Source: Klebsiella pneumoniae (GTDB taxonomy: Bacteria; Myxococcota_A; UBA796; SXON01). From it: a DNA stretch of 64,000 nt. The stretch is from NCBI GenBank assembly GCA_945861635.1, contig CAMAWH010000016.1, positions 1 through 64,000 of the forward strand. Reading direction: 5' to 3'. The translations under genes were made by a program, and so were the position numbers. The notes below the pieces were generated by a model. The model made no database searches and was not told the origin of the DNA. It saw only the letters and a program-made list of their open reading frames with translations. Shown in pieces: positions 16,918-26,506 of this stretch. Numbering within the stretch: position 1 is the first letter of the stretch; each line of letters starts with the position of its first letter.

Positions 16918-18261
16918 CTACGCGGCATAGCCGAGGGCCACGATCGGGCGGAGGCGAGCGGCTCGGAACGACGGCCACAGCGCGGCGAGGGCGGTGCAGA
17001 ATGTGAGGAAGGCAACACTGCCCAGGAGGCTCGACCCCTGCACCGAGAAGTGGATCGTGTCGGAGAGGAGGAACGCCGACATCGCTTCGATGGGGACGGG
17101 GAACTGGGCGGCGTCGAGGGCGAGGGCGAGTGCGGCGCCGAACAGCGATCCGCTGACGGTGGCAAACAACCCCAGCAGCACGGCTTCCAGCATGAACAGG
17201 CGTAGCACCGCGTACTTCTGGAGGCCGATGGCCCGCATGGTGCCAATCTCCCGGGTTCGTTCGCGGACGGTGTTGAACATGGTGTTGGAGATGCCGATGG
17301 CGATGATGATCAGCAGGATCGAGGCGACGAAAACGGTCAGTCCGTTGAATGCGGTCACCGCATAGGTGAGGAAACTGACCTCATCCTCCCAGATGGTCAG
17401 ATCCAGCTTCTGCCCCGTCCAGTCTTCTCCCCCAACGGTCTCAAACTTCATCCAGAAGGCGACCGGTTGATAGTCCATGACTTGATAGCCGTGGGTCTTG
17501 AGGCTCTCTCGCAGCGATTCCATCGCAACCTTCGAGTCGTCGATGTCCTTCAGGTAGACCCAAAAAGCGCCGGTGGTATCGTCATTGAGCTTCTCCAGCT
17601 TGCGCACGGAGCCCATGTTGACCAGCGAGGTCCAGCCGGACAGCATTCCCAGATCGCGGGCAATCGCCACGACGGTGACGTCCAGCGTATTGGTCCGACC
17701 GTCGTGTTGTTCGGTGACAATCGTGACGATGTCCCCCACGTCGATTTCCAAACGCTTGGCGTGGCCCGCGAAGAGGATGATGGAGTCAGGCTCGGCGAGT
17801 CGGTTCGCGTCGCCAAGGACCCTGGCCTCACCGCCGTCCTTGTATTCCGCTTGCTCCGCCAACTGTAGGGACGTTGCGAATCCCGGCTCGTCCGACAGCG
17901 TCACGCCCGAGAGCGCGGACTGCACGGAGCCACCCGGACCCACGATCTTGCCCCAGCCGCGGCCGCGCGCGACGACATGGTCGAGTCCGGGCGTCTCTTT
18001 CTCGATGATGGCGCGCAGCTTGGCGGCCTCACTCAGCAGGGGCACCGCTTGGGTGGGCGAGGGTTTGTAAAACCCACCCACGACGACATGTCCCGACGAG
18101 AGCGTGGTGGCGGATTTGACGAGGTTGTCGGAGATGCCGGCCGACATCGACAAAAGGAGCACGAGCATCGTTGTGACCAGTCCGATGGCGCTGGACAGAA
18201 GCAGCGTCCGCCGGCGCGCCTGAATCAGATTCCGCATCGCGATGATGAACAGTACGTGCAT
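16918..18261 (-). CDS. ABC transporter permease, FtsX/LolE-like
   Basis: This 447-residue inner-membrane permease has the type VII (MacB/LolCDE/FtsX) topology. TM1 is near 20-42, then a periplasmic domain of about 260 residues, then three TM segments near 303-330, 355-380 and 408-432. The cytoplasmic coupling motif RERTREIGTMRAIG is intact between TM2 and TM3. Such transporters use ATP hydrolysis in the cytoplasm to move a substrate in the periplasm or outer leaflet. The gene lies 3 nt from the larger permease and 21 nt before the LolA-like gene. A heterodimer with the 695-residue permease is likely. Confidence 0.88.
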   Translation of the reverse strand: MHVLFIIAMRNLIQARRRTLLLSSAIGLVTTMLVLLLSMSAGISDNLVKSATTLSSGHVVVGGFYKPSPTQAVPLLSEAAKLRAIIEKETPGLDHVVARGRGWGKIVGPGGSVQSALSGVTLSDEPGFATSLQLAEQAEYKDGGEARVLGDANRLAEPDSIILFAGHAKRLEIDVGDIVTIVTEQHDGRTNTLDVTVVAIARDLGMLSGWTSLVNMGSVRKLEKLNDDTTGAFWVYLKDIDDSKVAMESLRESLKTHGYQVMDYQPVAFWMKFETVGGEDWTGQKLDLTIWEDEVSFLTYAVTAFNGLTVFVASILLIIIAIGISNTMFNTVRERTREIGTMRAIGLQKYAVLRLFMLEAVLLGLFATVSGSLFGAALALALDAAQFPVPIEAMSAFLLSDTIHFSVQGSSLLGSVAFLTFCTALAALWPSFRAARLRPIVALGYAA

Positions 18262-18264
18262 GGC

Positions 18265-20352
18265 TCACTCCTTCCCTTGAAGGGCGACAATGGGGGGCAC
18301 GCTGGCTGCGAGGATCGACGGGTAGAGAGTTGCCACGATGCTGACCAGCGCGACAAGGCCGACGCCGACCGCCACGTTTCCGAGGGCGAGGTCTGGATAC
18401 AGGCGCGGCCCCCCGAACAATAGCGTGAAGAAGTCCGCTCCCGCCGGAATGCCCGCCGCGTGCAACCAACCGATGAAGGCGGCGGAAAACGCGCTTCCGG
18501 CGAGGCCCGCGAACAGCCCCACGATGAGCGTTTCCAACACAAAGAGCGTCACGACGAATCCCCGTTGCGCGCCGACCGCGCGCATCGTGCCGATCTCTCC
18601 CGTACGTTCCATCGTCGCCATGACCAGCGCGTTGTTGATGATGACCATGCTCACCAAGAACATGACCGCGACCGCAAGTACCATGACCACCTGAACGACG
18701 CTGACCATCTGGCCGATCATGCCCGCGGCGTCTCTCCAGGTGACGACTTGATAGGGCAGCCCGGCCTTGTCGAGTGCCGCCTGCAGGGCCAATTTTCGGT
18801 CCTCGACCTGGGTGGGGTCGTTCAGGCGTACCGCAGCGTTCAGCACCAGGCCGGAGCGGAGTTGCGAGACGTCAAAAGTATCTGAGACGCGCGTGTCCAC
18901 GCTCCCGAAGCCCTGCTGGTCGAAGGCATCGAGCCCGGAGCCCGCGTTCATGGCGCTTTCAACGCCGTTCACGTTTCCGCTGCCGCCGCCGAACAGTGCA
19001 TCCTCGGCGTTGTCTCGGGTAACGTCCTGCGCCCCGACACTGGCCTTGATGACGTCCAGCTCGGCGCGCTGCGTGTCGGTCATCTTGCCGTACAGGTCGC
19101 GGAAGCTCACCAGATCGATGAGCGTGATGGCGTCGGTCATCATCTCTCGGCTCGTGAATCCCTTGTTCCTGTAGATACCCCATACTTTTACGTTGAGCGA
19201 CTTGAGGTAGCCCGACTTGGTGAACGAGCGCAGTGCGAGCGTGTCCCCGATTTTCACGTCGTACAGGCGGATGTGGGGCGCGATTTCCTTGTAGAAGAAG
19301 GCGTACCGGGCATCGACATTCTCATCGGTGACCGCGAGAAACGCTTTGAGCAACACCGCAAGATCTCCATCCATACCTGACAGCTCCGCGCGCAGCATGG
19401 GCTCGAGCGCATCCGTTTGCTTCGGCGTCAGTTGGTACAGCACGCGCCGATACTGGCGGCTGTTCCGTTGGACGCGATCAAACAGCGTTCCCGTGGTGCC
19501 GATGGCTTCTCCGTCGATGTGAATGCTGTCCTTGATCTGGTCCAACTCGCGGGCCACGGTGTGTTTGAGCCAGAGTTCCGTATACGCTTGGGGCAGGAGG
19601 ATCCCCCGCGTGCCGGGCGGGGGCAATTCTCCGTGCACAAGCTCGAACTTACTGAACGCCTTGGGAAAGGCGTCGAGGTCGGTTCCGAGGGTGCTCAGAT
19701 AGACGAGCTTGCCGTCCATGGCAAGGGGCGCCAGATGGGAGTCGAGCCAGTCTACGGTCGCCAACGGTGCGGCGGCGAATTCCGCCTCGAACGCATCGTT
19801 CATCACGCGTTCGATGGTCGCTCGATCCGCGGCAATCTTCTGCGTGTCGCTGCTCAGCGTCGCGAGGTTTTCCATCTCCGGCGCCAGGTCGGCTGCGATG
19901 CGACGCACGCGCGTCAGCAGTGGCGCGGCGCTCGTCATGTCGCCGGCGTTTGCGGCGGTCCGCAGGTCGGCCAAGACAATGTCGATGTCGTTGCCGCTGA
20001 AAACCACGGCCTGCCCCTTGGCCATCGGGAGCGTCAGACGAACGCCGGGCACCGTGGCCGCGACGTCTGCGACCTTCGAATACTCCTCGATCTCGCCGTA
20101 GTCCGATGCGCTCATGCCCATTTCGCCGAGGAGCGCGAGCGCATCGCGCGCGTCCTTCGCGTAGACTTGCAGTTCTCCGGTGACGCTGGACGACACGCTG
20201 GCCTGCATGGCCGTGGTGAGGCTGTCGAGGAGGGCGCCGCCGGTGACGACGATGAACGTGCCGAACGCAAGGATCGCGCCGACGACCAGGTTTTTCACCC
20301 GGTAGGCGGCGACGTTTCGGAGCGCGAGCCGGAATGCCAGCGCGAGATTCAC
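18265..20352 (-). CDS. ABC transporter permease, FtsX-like, with very large periplasmic domain
   Basis: This 695-residue inner-membrane permease has one N-terminal TM (about 19-45) and a periplasmic region of about 500 residues. Three C-terminal TM segments follow, near 550-577, 605-630 and 660-682, with the coupling motif ERTGEIGTMRAVG. LolC/LolE or MacB have roughly 200-230 residues outside, so this domain is more than twice the usual size. It includes a Gly/Asn-rich loop (GGGSGNVNG) near residue 458. It overlaps the ATPase gene by 4 nt. The extra domain probably handles cargo or docks the LolA-like protein; that is inference. Confidence 0.85.
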   Translation of the reverse strand: MNLALAFRLALRNVAAYRVKNLVVGAILAFGTFIVVTGGALLDSLTTAMQASVSSSVTGELQVYAKDARDALALLGEMGMSASDYGEIEEYSKVADVAATVPGVRLTLPMAKGQAVVFSGNDIDIVLADLRTAANAGDMTSAAPLLTRVRRIAADLAPEMENLATLSSDTQKIAADRATIERVMNDAFEAEFAAAPLATVDWLDSHLAPLAMDGKLVYLSTLGTDLDAFPKAFSKFELVHGELPPPGTRGILLPQAYTELWLKHTVARELDQIKDSIHIDGEAIGTTGTLFDRVQRNSRQYRRVLYQLTPKQTDALEPMLRAELSGMDGDLAVLLKAFLAVTDENVDARYAFFYKEIAPHIRLYDVKIGDTLALRSFTKSGYLKSLNVKVWGIYRNKGFTSREMMTDAITLIDLVSFRDLYGKMTDTQRAELDVIKASVGAQDVTRDNAEDALFGGGSGNVNGVESAMNAGSGLDAFDQQGFGSVDTRVSDTFDVSQLRSGLVLNAAVRLNDPTQVEDRKLALQAALDKAGLPYQVVTWRDAAGMIGQMVSVVQVVMVLAVAVMFLVSMVIINNALVMATMERTGEIGTMRAVGAQRGFVVTLFVLETLIVGLFAGLAGSAFSAAFIGWLHAAGIPAGADFFTLLFGGPRLYPDLALGNVAVGVGLVALVSIVATLYPSILAASVPPIVALQGKE

Positions 20353-21023
20353 GCCAACCTCCCGTCGGCGACTTTGACCACCCGGTCGGCCCGCTCCATG
20401 ACCTTTGGATCGTGTGTCGAAAAGATAAAGGTGACACCGTCCTTCTTGTTGAGATCGTGCATCAAGTCGATGATCGCGGTGCCCGTTTGCGAGTCAAGAT
20501 TGGCCGTGGGTTCGTCGGCGAGCACGATGGCTGGACCGGTCACGAGTGCACGCGCGATGGCGACGCGCTGGCGTTGACCCCCCGACAACTCGTTCGGACG
20601 TTGGGTTGCGCTTTGGGTCAGCCCGACCTTCTCCACCATTTCGTCCACCCGGCGAGTGCGGTCCGCCGTGGACAATCGGCCCTGGAGGAGGAGTGGAAAC
20701 TCCACGTTTTGACGCACGTCGAGTACATTAATTAGATTGAAGCTCTGGAAGATGAATCCGATCCGATTGAGTCGCAGGGTTGTCAACTGTTTGTCACTCA
20801 GCCGCGTCGTCTCCGTTCCGTCGATGGAAACGGTGCCGGTGGTCGGTACATCCATGCACCCGATCATGTTTAGAATGGTGGTTTTGCCGCTGCCGCTCGG
20901 GCCGGCGATGGCGGTGAATTCCCCCTTTCCAATGTCGAGCGTGACGCCGTGCAGCGCGCGCACGGTGACCTTGCCGAGCGGGTAATCCTTGACGACGTCC
21001 TTGATCTCTACGATGCCGGGCAT
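20349..21023 (-). CDS. ABC transporter ATPase, LolD/MacB-like
   Basis: This 224-residue nucleotide-binding subunit has Walker A GPSGSGKT, Q-loop in FIFQSFNLI, signature LSGGQRQRVAIARAL, Walker B IVLADEPTANLD and H-loop STHD. The FQxFNL and STHDPKVME features are those of the LolD/FtsE/MacB group. It energises the two FtsX-like permeases that follow with a 4-nt overlap. Its start lies 16 nt inside the end of the MarR gene, so regulator and ATPase are coupled. Confidence 0.95.
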   Translation of the reverse strand: MPGIVEIKDVVKDYPLGKVTVRALHGVTLDIGKGEFTAIAGPSGSGKTTILNMIGCMDVPTTGTVSIDGTETTRLSDKQLTTLRLNRIGFIFQSFNLINVLDVRQNVEFPLLLQGRLSTADRTRRVDEMVEKVGLTQSATQRPNELSGGQRQRVAIARALVTGPAIVLADEPTANLDSQTGTAIIDLMHDLNKKDGVTFIFSTHDPKVMERADRVVKVADGRLA

Positions 21024-21484
21024 TTGCGGGTGTCTCCTTGGGGGCGAAGTTGGGTGAGCGCCTCATCGATGAGGTCGGCAAGCCGGGCGCGGAGCTTGGG
21101 GTCAAGATCCTGCGTCGCTCGGGTGAGCTGTTCGGTGCGGGCGGCCGTGAGCCTGTCCAACAGGTCCGCGCCGGCCACGGTGATGCTGATCACCTTCTGA
21201 CGGCGGTCTTCCTGATCTTCCACGCGGTCCAGCAATCCCTTGGCATGCAAGCGATCGACCAGGTGACTCGTAGCACTGGCGGACAGCTGCAGGCCGGCTT
21301 GAATCCCGCTGACCGAAGTGCCGCCGCCCATCTTGAGCATGTGGAGCGTCACCATTTGCGGCAGTGTGATTTCACTTTCAACCATCAGCGCCAGCGTGTC
21401 CTGGGCAAAGCGCGAGTGCAGCAGGTTCATCAACTCCTGCAAGCGCCTGGCGAGAAGTTCGGGGTTGACGTCGGAAGGATTCAT
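21008..21484 (-). CDS. MarR family transcriptional regulator
   Basis: This 158-residue winged-helix dimer has the recognition helix and wing visible as TSVSGIQAGLQLSASATSHLVDRLHAKGLLDRVEDQEDRRQK-like sequence (residues about 60-105), flanked by dimerisation helices. MarR proteins usually repress their own operon and release DNA on binding a small hydrophobic ligand. The gene heads the ABC/LolA-like operon. A 12-bp palindrome lies 18 nt upstream of the start. The ATG at 21484 (MNPSDV) is preferred to an upstream in-frame ATG because the latter would include the palindrome in the coding region. Confidence 0.88.
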   Translation of the reverse strand: MNPSDVNPELLARRLQELMNLLHSRFAQDTLALMVESEITLPQMVTLHMLKMGGGTSVSGIQAGLQLSASATSHLVDRLHAKGLLDRVEDQEDRRQKVISITVAGADLLDRLTAARTEQLTRATQDLDPKLRARLADLIDEALTQLRPQGDTRKCPAS

Positions 21485-21502
21485 CGATGGAATAGTGTGA
21501 TG

Positions 21503-21514
21503 GATAGCACTATC
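21503..21514. promoter_or_regulatory. Candidate MarR operator
   Basis: The sequence GATAGCACTATC has perfect 5-bp arms and a 2-nt centre. It lies 18 nt upstream of the MarR start and is embedded in a wider imperfect inverted repeat (ATAGTG at 21492, CACTAT at 21508). Position and size suit autoregulation by the adjacent MarR protein. Binding is not shown. Confidence 0.5.
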
Positions 21515-21662
21515 AAATCGGTGGGAGGATGTCAAGGGTGGGTGTAACCTGCTGACGTAGAAACAGGGCTTTGGGCATCATGGAGATGGGGGCTCCGCGA
21601 GTGCCCGCCCATTCCCCGGGCCCACGCGCCCGGCTCCGAACCCCCTCCCCAATGAAGCGCAC

Positions 21663-21706
21663 CAGGTTCCGCGTGGCTGGATAGGTTCGGAATGTCGCGG
21701 AACCTG
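21663..21706 (+). repeat. 11-bp inverted repeat abutting SDR start codon
   Basis: CAGGTTCCGCG (21663-21673) and CGCGGAACCTG (21696-21706) are perfectly complementary, with a 22-nt loop, and the second arm ends 1 nt before the SDR start codon. In RNA this would form a strong stem over the ribosome-binding region; in DNA it could be an operator for a dimeric regulator. No Shine-Dalgarno is evident outside it. Confidence 0.7.
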
Positions 21707-21707
21707 C

Positions 21708-22490
21708 ATGCCCCACCCTGCCCGTCACATTGTCATCACCGGAGCTTCCAGCGGCATCGGCCGCGCCATCGCGATCCGGCTCGCGGCCGAGGGCGCGAGG
21801 GTCAGCATCCTGGCCCGACGCGCCGACAAACTGGCGGAAACGGCGTCCTTGATCGCCGGTCCGACCGCGTGCATCGCGTTGTGTGACGTCACCGACCGCG
21901 CCTCCCTCGACCGAGCCTTCGCCCTCGCCTGTCACGCCCACGGCCCCATCGACGCCGTCATCACCGCGGCGGGCATCGGCGGGCCCAACCAGCCGGGCGC
22001 CGATTCGGAGGACAGCTCCGACCGATTCGATACCATCGTCGCGACGAACCTCACGGGCACCTACCTCTCCCTCCGCGCGGCCCAGCGGCACCTCGCACCC
22101 GGGCCTGGCCCGCGCCACATGGTCATGATCGCATCGATTCTGGGGCGCTTCGGCGTGCCCGGCTACACCGCGTACTGCGCGTCCAAGGCGGCCCTCCTCG
22201 GACTCACCAAGGCGATGGCTCTGGAACTTGCCGGTCACAACGTGCTGGTCAACGCCATCTGTCCCGGTTGGGTGGATACGGAAATGGCGTGGGAGGGGAT
22301 CGAAGGGATGGCAAGCGGGATGGGCGTGACCCGCGAGGAGGCCCACGCCATCGCGATGAGCGCGGTGCCGCTCCGACGGATGGGAACGCCTGCCGAGGTG
22401 GCGGGGTTGGTCGCCTGGCTCCTGTCCGACGATGCCGCCGGCATGACGGGTCAGGGCGTCGACATCAATGGGGGCGCGTGGATGGGATGA
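21708..22490 (+). CDS. Short-chain dehydrogenase/reductase
   Basis: This 260-residue classical SDR has NAD(P)-binding TGASSGIG at 10-17, a TAAGIGG strand, catalytic Ser in MIASILG and YxxxK in YTAYCASKAAL, then NAICPGWVDTEM and a C-terminal [13 protein letters not shown]. The pattern fits 3-ketoacyl-ACP or hydroxyacyl-CoA/alcohol dehydrogenases; the substrate cannot be fixed. The Arg in LARRAD after the second strand suggests NADPH preference. It is divergent from the MarR operon, and its 3' end overlaps the convergent ArsR-methyltransferase gene by 26 nt. Confidence 0.9.
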   Translation: MPHPARHIVITGASSGIGRAIAIRLAAEGARVSILARRADKLAETASLIAGPTACIALCDVTDRASLDRAFALACHAHGPIDAVITAAGIGGPNQPGADSEDSSDRFDTIVATNLTGTYLSLRAAQRHLAPGPGPRHMVMIASILGRFGVPGYTAYCASKAALLGLTKAMALELAGHNVLVNAICPGWVDTEMAWEGIEGMASGMGVTREEAHAIAMSAVPLRRMGTPAEVAGLVAWLLSDDAAGMTGQGVDINGGAWMG

Positions 22491-23418
22491 CGCGGACGAC
22501 GGCGACAAACAGCCCCGGCCCCTGAACGACGGGATCGGCCGGCAGGACGCGCCAACTCTCCAAGCCAAGGCTCGCGCATTGCGCAAACTGATCGATCTCC
22601 GCCCGGGAAAAGCCAAGGTGCTGATGCCCCATGGTCTCCCGATACTCCTGACGGTCGTGTTCAACCATGTCCAGGATGATCGACCGTCCTCCCGGTCGCA
22701 AGATGCGCCGCACTTCGGAAAACACCGGCGGCAGCTCCCGGACATGATGGAGAACCAATGCACACACGGCCAGGTCCACCGTGCCAGCCGCCAGCGGCAA
22801 CGCGTCCAACATGCCGCGTAAGAGTTGCACATTTGCGAGGCTCGCCGTTCGCTCTCTCGCCACATCCAACATCGCTTCTTCCCGATCCACGCCGATGACG
22901 CTCGCGGCGGCGGGTGCCAGCAGCGGCAACATTGCCCCGGTGCCACATCCGAGGTCGGCGATCACCATTCCCGGCGGCAGCAGCGCCAATAACGCTGGAA
23001 GGACATATCCCTCCCCGAACAGTTCCTTGCGCACGTCGTCCCATCTGCCCCCGAGGCGGCGAAACAGCTCCTCACTATCGCCTGTGCGCGCGGCGACGAC
23101 GCCGCCCAGCCGCCGCAGGTCCTCCGCGTAGACGCTTGACGCATCCGAATCGTCGATCGCGCCGCGCACCACGTCCCAGAGCATCGCGCCCGTCCCCAGA
23201 TCCGCGATGCGAAAGTAGGACGCCGTCCCCGCCTTTCGCCGCATGACCCACGCCGCATCATCCAGTTGTTTGAGGTGGCGACTGGCGGTCGGCTGCGGAA
23301 CCTGAAGGACCCGGGCGATCTCGCCAACGGCCAACTCCTCGCGTTCAAGGATGCGAAGCATGCGCACCCGCAGCGGCTCGGAGAGCAGGGTCAGCCGATC
23401 AAAGACGGGGTCGGTCAT
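22465..23418 (-). CDS. ArsR-type HTH fused to SAM-dependent methyltransferase
   Basis: The protein has 317 residues. The N-terminal winged helix (about 1-75) is of ArsR type ([41 protein letters not shown] in short segments) without metal-binding Cys. Residues about 115-310 form a class I methyltransferase with motif I DLGCGTG (155-161) and post-motifs [32 protein letters not shown]. Such fusions next to ahcY are consistent with SahR-type regulators sensing S-adenosylhomocysteine; here the gene is divergent from ahcY, with 76 nt between the starts. The likely role is repressing ahcY until SAH accumulates. Whether the domain still methylates anything is unknown. Confidence 0.8.
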   Translation of the reverse strand: MTDPVFDRLTLLSEPLRVRMLRILEREELAVGEIARVLQVPQPTASRHLKQLDDAAWVMRRKAGTASYFRIADLGTGAMLWDVVRGAIDDSDASSVYAEDLRRLGGVVAARTGDSEELFRRLGGRWDDVRKELFGEGYVLPALLALLPPGMVIADLGCGTGAMLPLLAPAAASVIGVDREEAMLDVARERTASLANVQLLRGMLDALPLAAGTVDLAVCALVLHHVRELPPVFSEVRRILRPGGRSIILDMVEHDRQEYRETMGHQHLGFSRAEIDQFAQCASLGLESWRVLPADPVVQGPGLFVAVVRVIPSTRPH

Positions 23419-23454
23419 GCACCTCACAAATACCCGCTTGCCATCCATTCGTCT

Positions 23455-23470
23455 ATGCGGATATACGGAT
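23455..23470. promoter_or_regulatory. Candidate ArsR-type operator: tandem 8-mers
   Basis: ATGCGGAT and ATACGGAT lie head to tail between the divergent regulator and ahcY starts. They are framed by an inverted CCATCC (23441-23446) and GGATGG (23467-23472). This is the only repetitive element in the 76-nt spacer and is the natural place for the regulator to bind and control both promoters. Confidence 0.4.
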
Positions 23471-23494
23471 GGAGTAACCCATCCGAGGATTCCC

Positions 23495-25045
<1,551 letters not shown>

Positions 25046-25077
25046 CGGCGTCGGTCGTGGCCGTTGCCAAGGTGAGA

Positions 25078-25102
25078 ATCCACCGCTATCGTGGCGGTGG
25101 AT
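25078..25102. other. Hairpin between ahcY and DUF2330 gene
   Basis: ATCCACCGC (25078-25086) and GCGGTGGAT (25094-25102) form a perfect 9-bp stem with a 7-nt loop, 32 nt after the ahcY stop. No T-run follows, so it is not a standard intrinsic terminator. It may protect the ahcY 3' end or attenuate read-through. Confidence 0.45.
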
Positions 25103-25138
25103 GCGCGGGTCCAGGGCACGGCCGCGATGGAGATCCCC

Positions 25139-26485
25139 ATGTCGTCGATTCTGATCCTCTCGCTGCTCTCCCCCGATGCGTCGGCGTTCTGCGGGTACTA
25201 CGCGGGAAGTGCTGGTGCAAGCATCTATAATGAGAAAAGCGTCGTTGCGATTGCGCGTTCGGGAGAGCGCACGACCTTGACGCTGGCGAACGACTTCACG
25301 GGAGATGTTGCCGACTTCGCGCTCATCATCCCGGTGCCTCAGGTGCTGACGGCCGAGGACGTGCGTGAGGTGGACCCGTCCAATCTTCTGGCGTTGGACG
25401 CCTATTCTGCGCCGCGTCTTGTGTCCTACGGCTGCGACATGTACTACGGGCAGAACCTGAACCGATCGATGTACACGCCGCCGTTCGCGCCGTTGATGGG
25501 GTTGGCGTGTGGGGGAATGTCGCAGTCGGCTGAGGGAGATCGCAGCAACTTCGCCGGGGATAGCGCGAGTATGGGCGGTGAGGCGCTGGAGTCCACGGTC
25601 ACCGTGGCCGCCCAGTTCCTGACCGGTGTGTACGAGGTCACCATCCTCGACGCCGACGAATCGTCGGGCCTGCTCACCTGGCTCAGCACCAACGGCTACG
25701 GCGTCAGCGACGCCGCGTCGACGCTTTTACAGGAGTACATCGGCGTCGGCAGCTACTTCCTCGTGATGAAGGTCGCGACCGGTGGAGAGGGCGGCGGTGT
25801 GCTGTGGTTGCCGCCGCTGCAGCTCACGTACGACAGCTCGGTCATGAGCTTGCCGATCCGGTTGGGCGCTCTCTCGTCCGCGGGGGAGCAGGACATGATC
25901 ATCTACACGCTCACCGGCACGGACAAGGGGCAGGTTGGCATTGCCAATTACCCGCAGGCAACGCTCGTGGACGAGTGCCTGACCAACGAGGCGGACTTCG
26001 GGGATTTCTACGACGCCCAGTTCTCCAGCGCCGTTCGCAAGGCGGGCGATGCATCGTGGGTACGCGAATACAGTTGGGTGGCCGGGAAGTGCGATCCGTG
26101 CACGACAACACGGCTGGACGACGAAATCGTTCAAGGGCTCGGACGAGAAAATGTAGCTGGAACGGTCGTTTCCCGCTTCCACATGCGGTACACGCCGGAC
26201 GCCATCCATCAGGATCTCGTGTTTTACGATCAGGGCTTTCAGGAAAACGAACAGGCCCGGTACGTCCAGTACGCGGCCCACCTCACGGCCAGCTACCCGG
26301 TGTGCAACGTCGGTATGGTCACGGGCGTCGAGAGCGAGTGCCCGTCGTGGCAAGACACGGGCTACTCCCGTTCGGGCCGACACGGCGGATGGCTCTGCTC
26401 GGTCGCGGGTTTTGCGCCCGCGGTGGGTGGAATCGCTTTGGCGATGGCGGCAGTCGTGCGCCGTCGGCGGCGCTCCTCGCCGTAA
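25139..26485 (+). CDS. DUF2330-type secreted/anchored protein
   Basis: This 448-residue protein has a signal peptide ending near DASAF. Its mature N-terminal part (FCGYYAGSAGASIYNEKSVVAIARSGERTTLTL in short pieces, then FALIIPVPQV) is typical of the DUF2330 family found in myxobacteria and relatives. A Cys-containing C-terminal half is followed by one hydrophobic segment (residues about 420-438) and an RRRRR tail, giving a periplasmic protein with a C-terminal membrane anchor. The second ATG (25139) has GGAG at ideal spacing; an in-frame ATG at 25127 is possible. The function of the family is unknown. It converges with hemB. Confidence 0.8.
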   Translation: MSSILILSLLSPDASAFCGYYAGSAGASIYNEKSVVAIARSGERTTLTLANDFTGDVADFALIIPVPQVLTAEDVREVDPSNLLALDAYSAPRLVSYGCDMYYGQNLNRSMYTPPFAPLMGLACGGMSQSAEGDRSNFAGDSASMGGEALESTVTVAAQFLTGVYEVTILDADESSGLLTWLSTNGYGVSDAASTLLQEYIGVGSYFLVMKVATGGEGGGVLWLPPLQLTYDSSVMSLPIRLGALSSAGEQDMIIYTLTGTDKGQVGIANYPQATLVDECLTNEADFGDFYDAQFSSAVRKAGDASWVREYSWVAGKCDPCTTTRLDDEIVQGLGRENVAGTVVSRFHMRYTPDAIHQDLVFYDQGFQENEQARYVQYAAHLTASYPVCNVGMVTGVESECPSWQDTGYSRSGRHGGWLCSVAGFAPAVGGIALAMAAVVRRRRRSSP

Positions 26486-26506
26486 CGCGTCGTGACGCGT
26501 CGCCGT

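Noticed and set aside
23419..23494. SAM/SAH riboswitch upstream of ahcY
   Set aside because: The 76-nt spacer is shared with a divergent protein regulator and shows repeats of an operator kind; I could not recognise a SAH-riboswitch core. A covariance search would be decisive.
26486..26506. Terminator between the DUF2330 gene and hemB
   Set aside because: Only a short direct repeat (ACGCGTCG) is present, without a stable stem or T-run.
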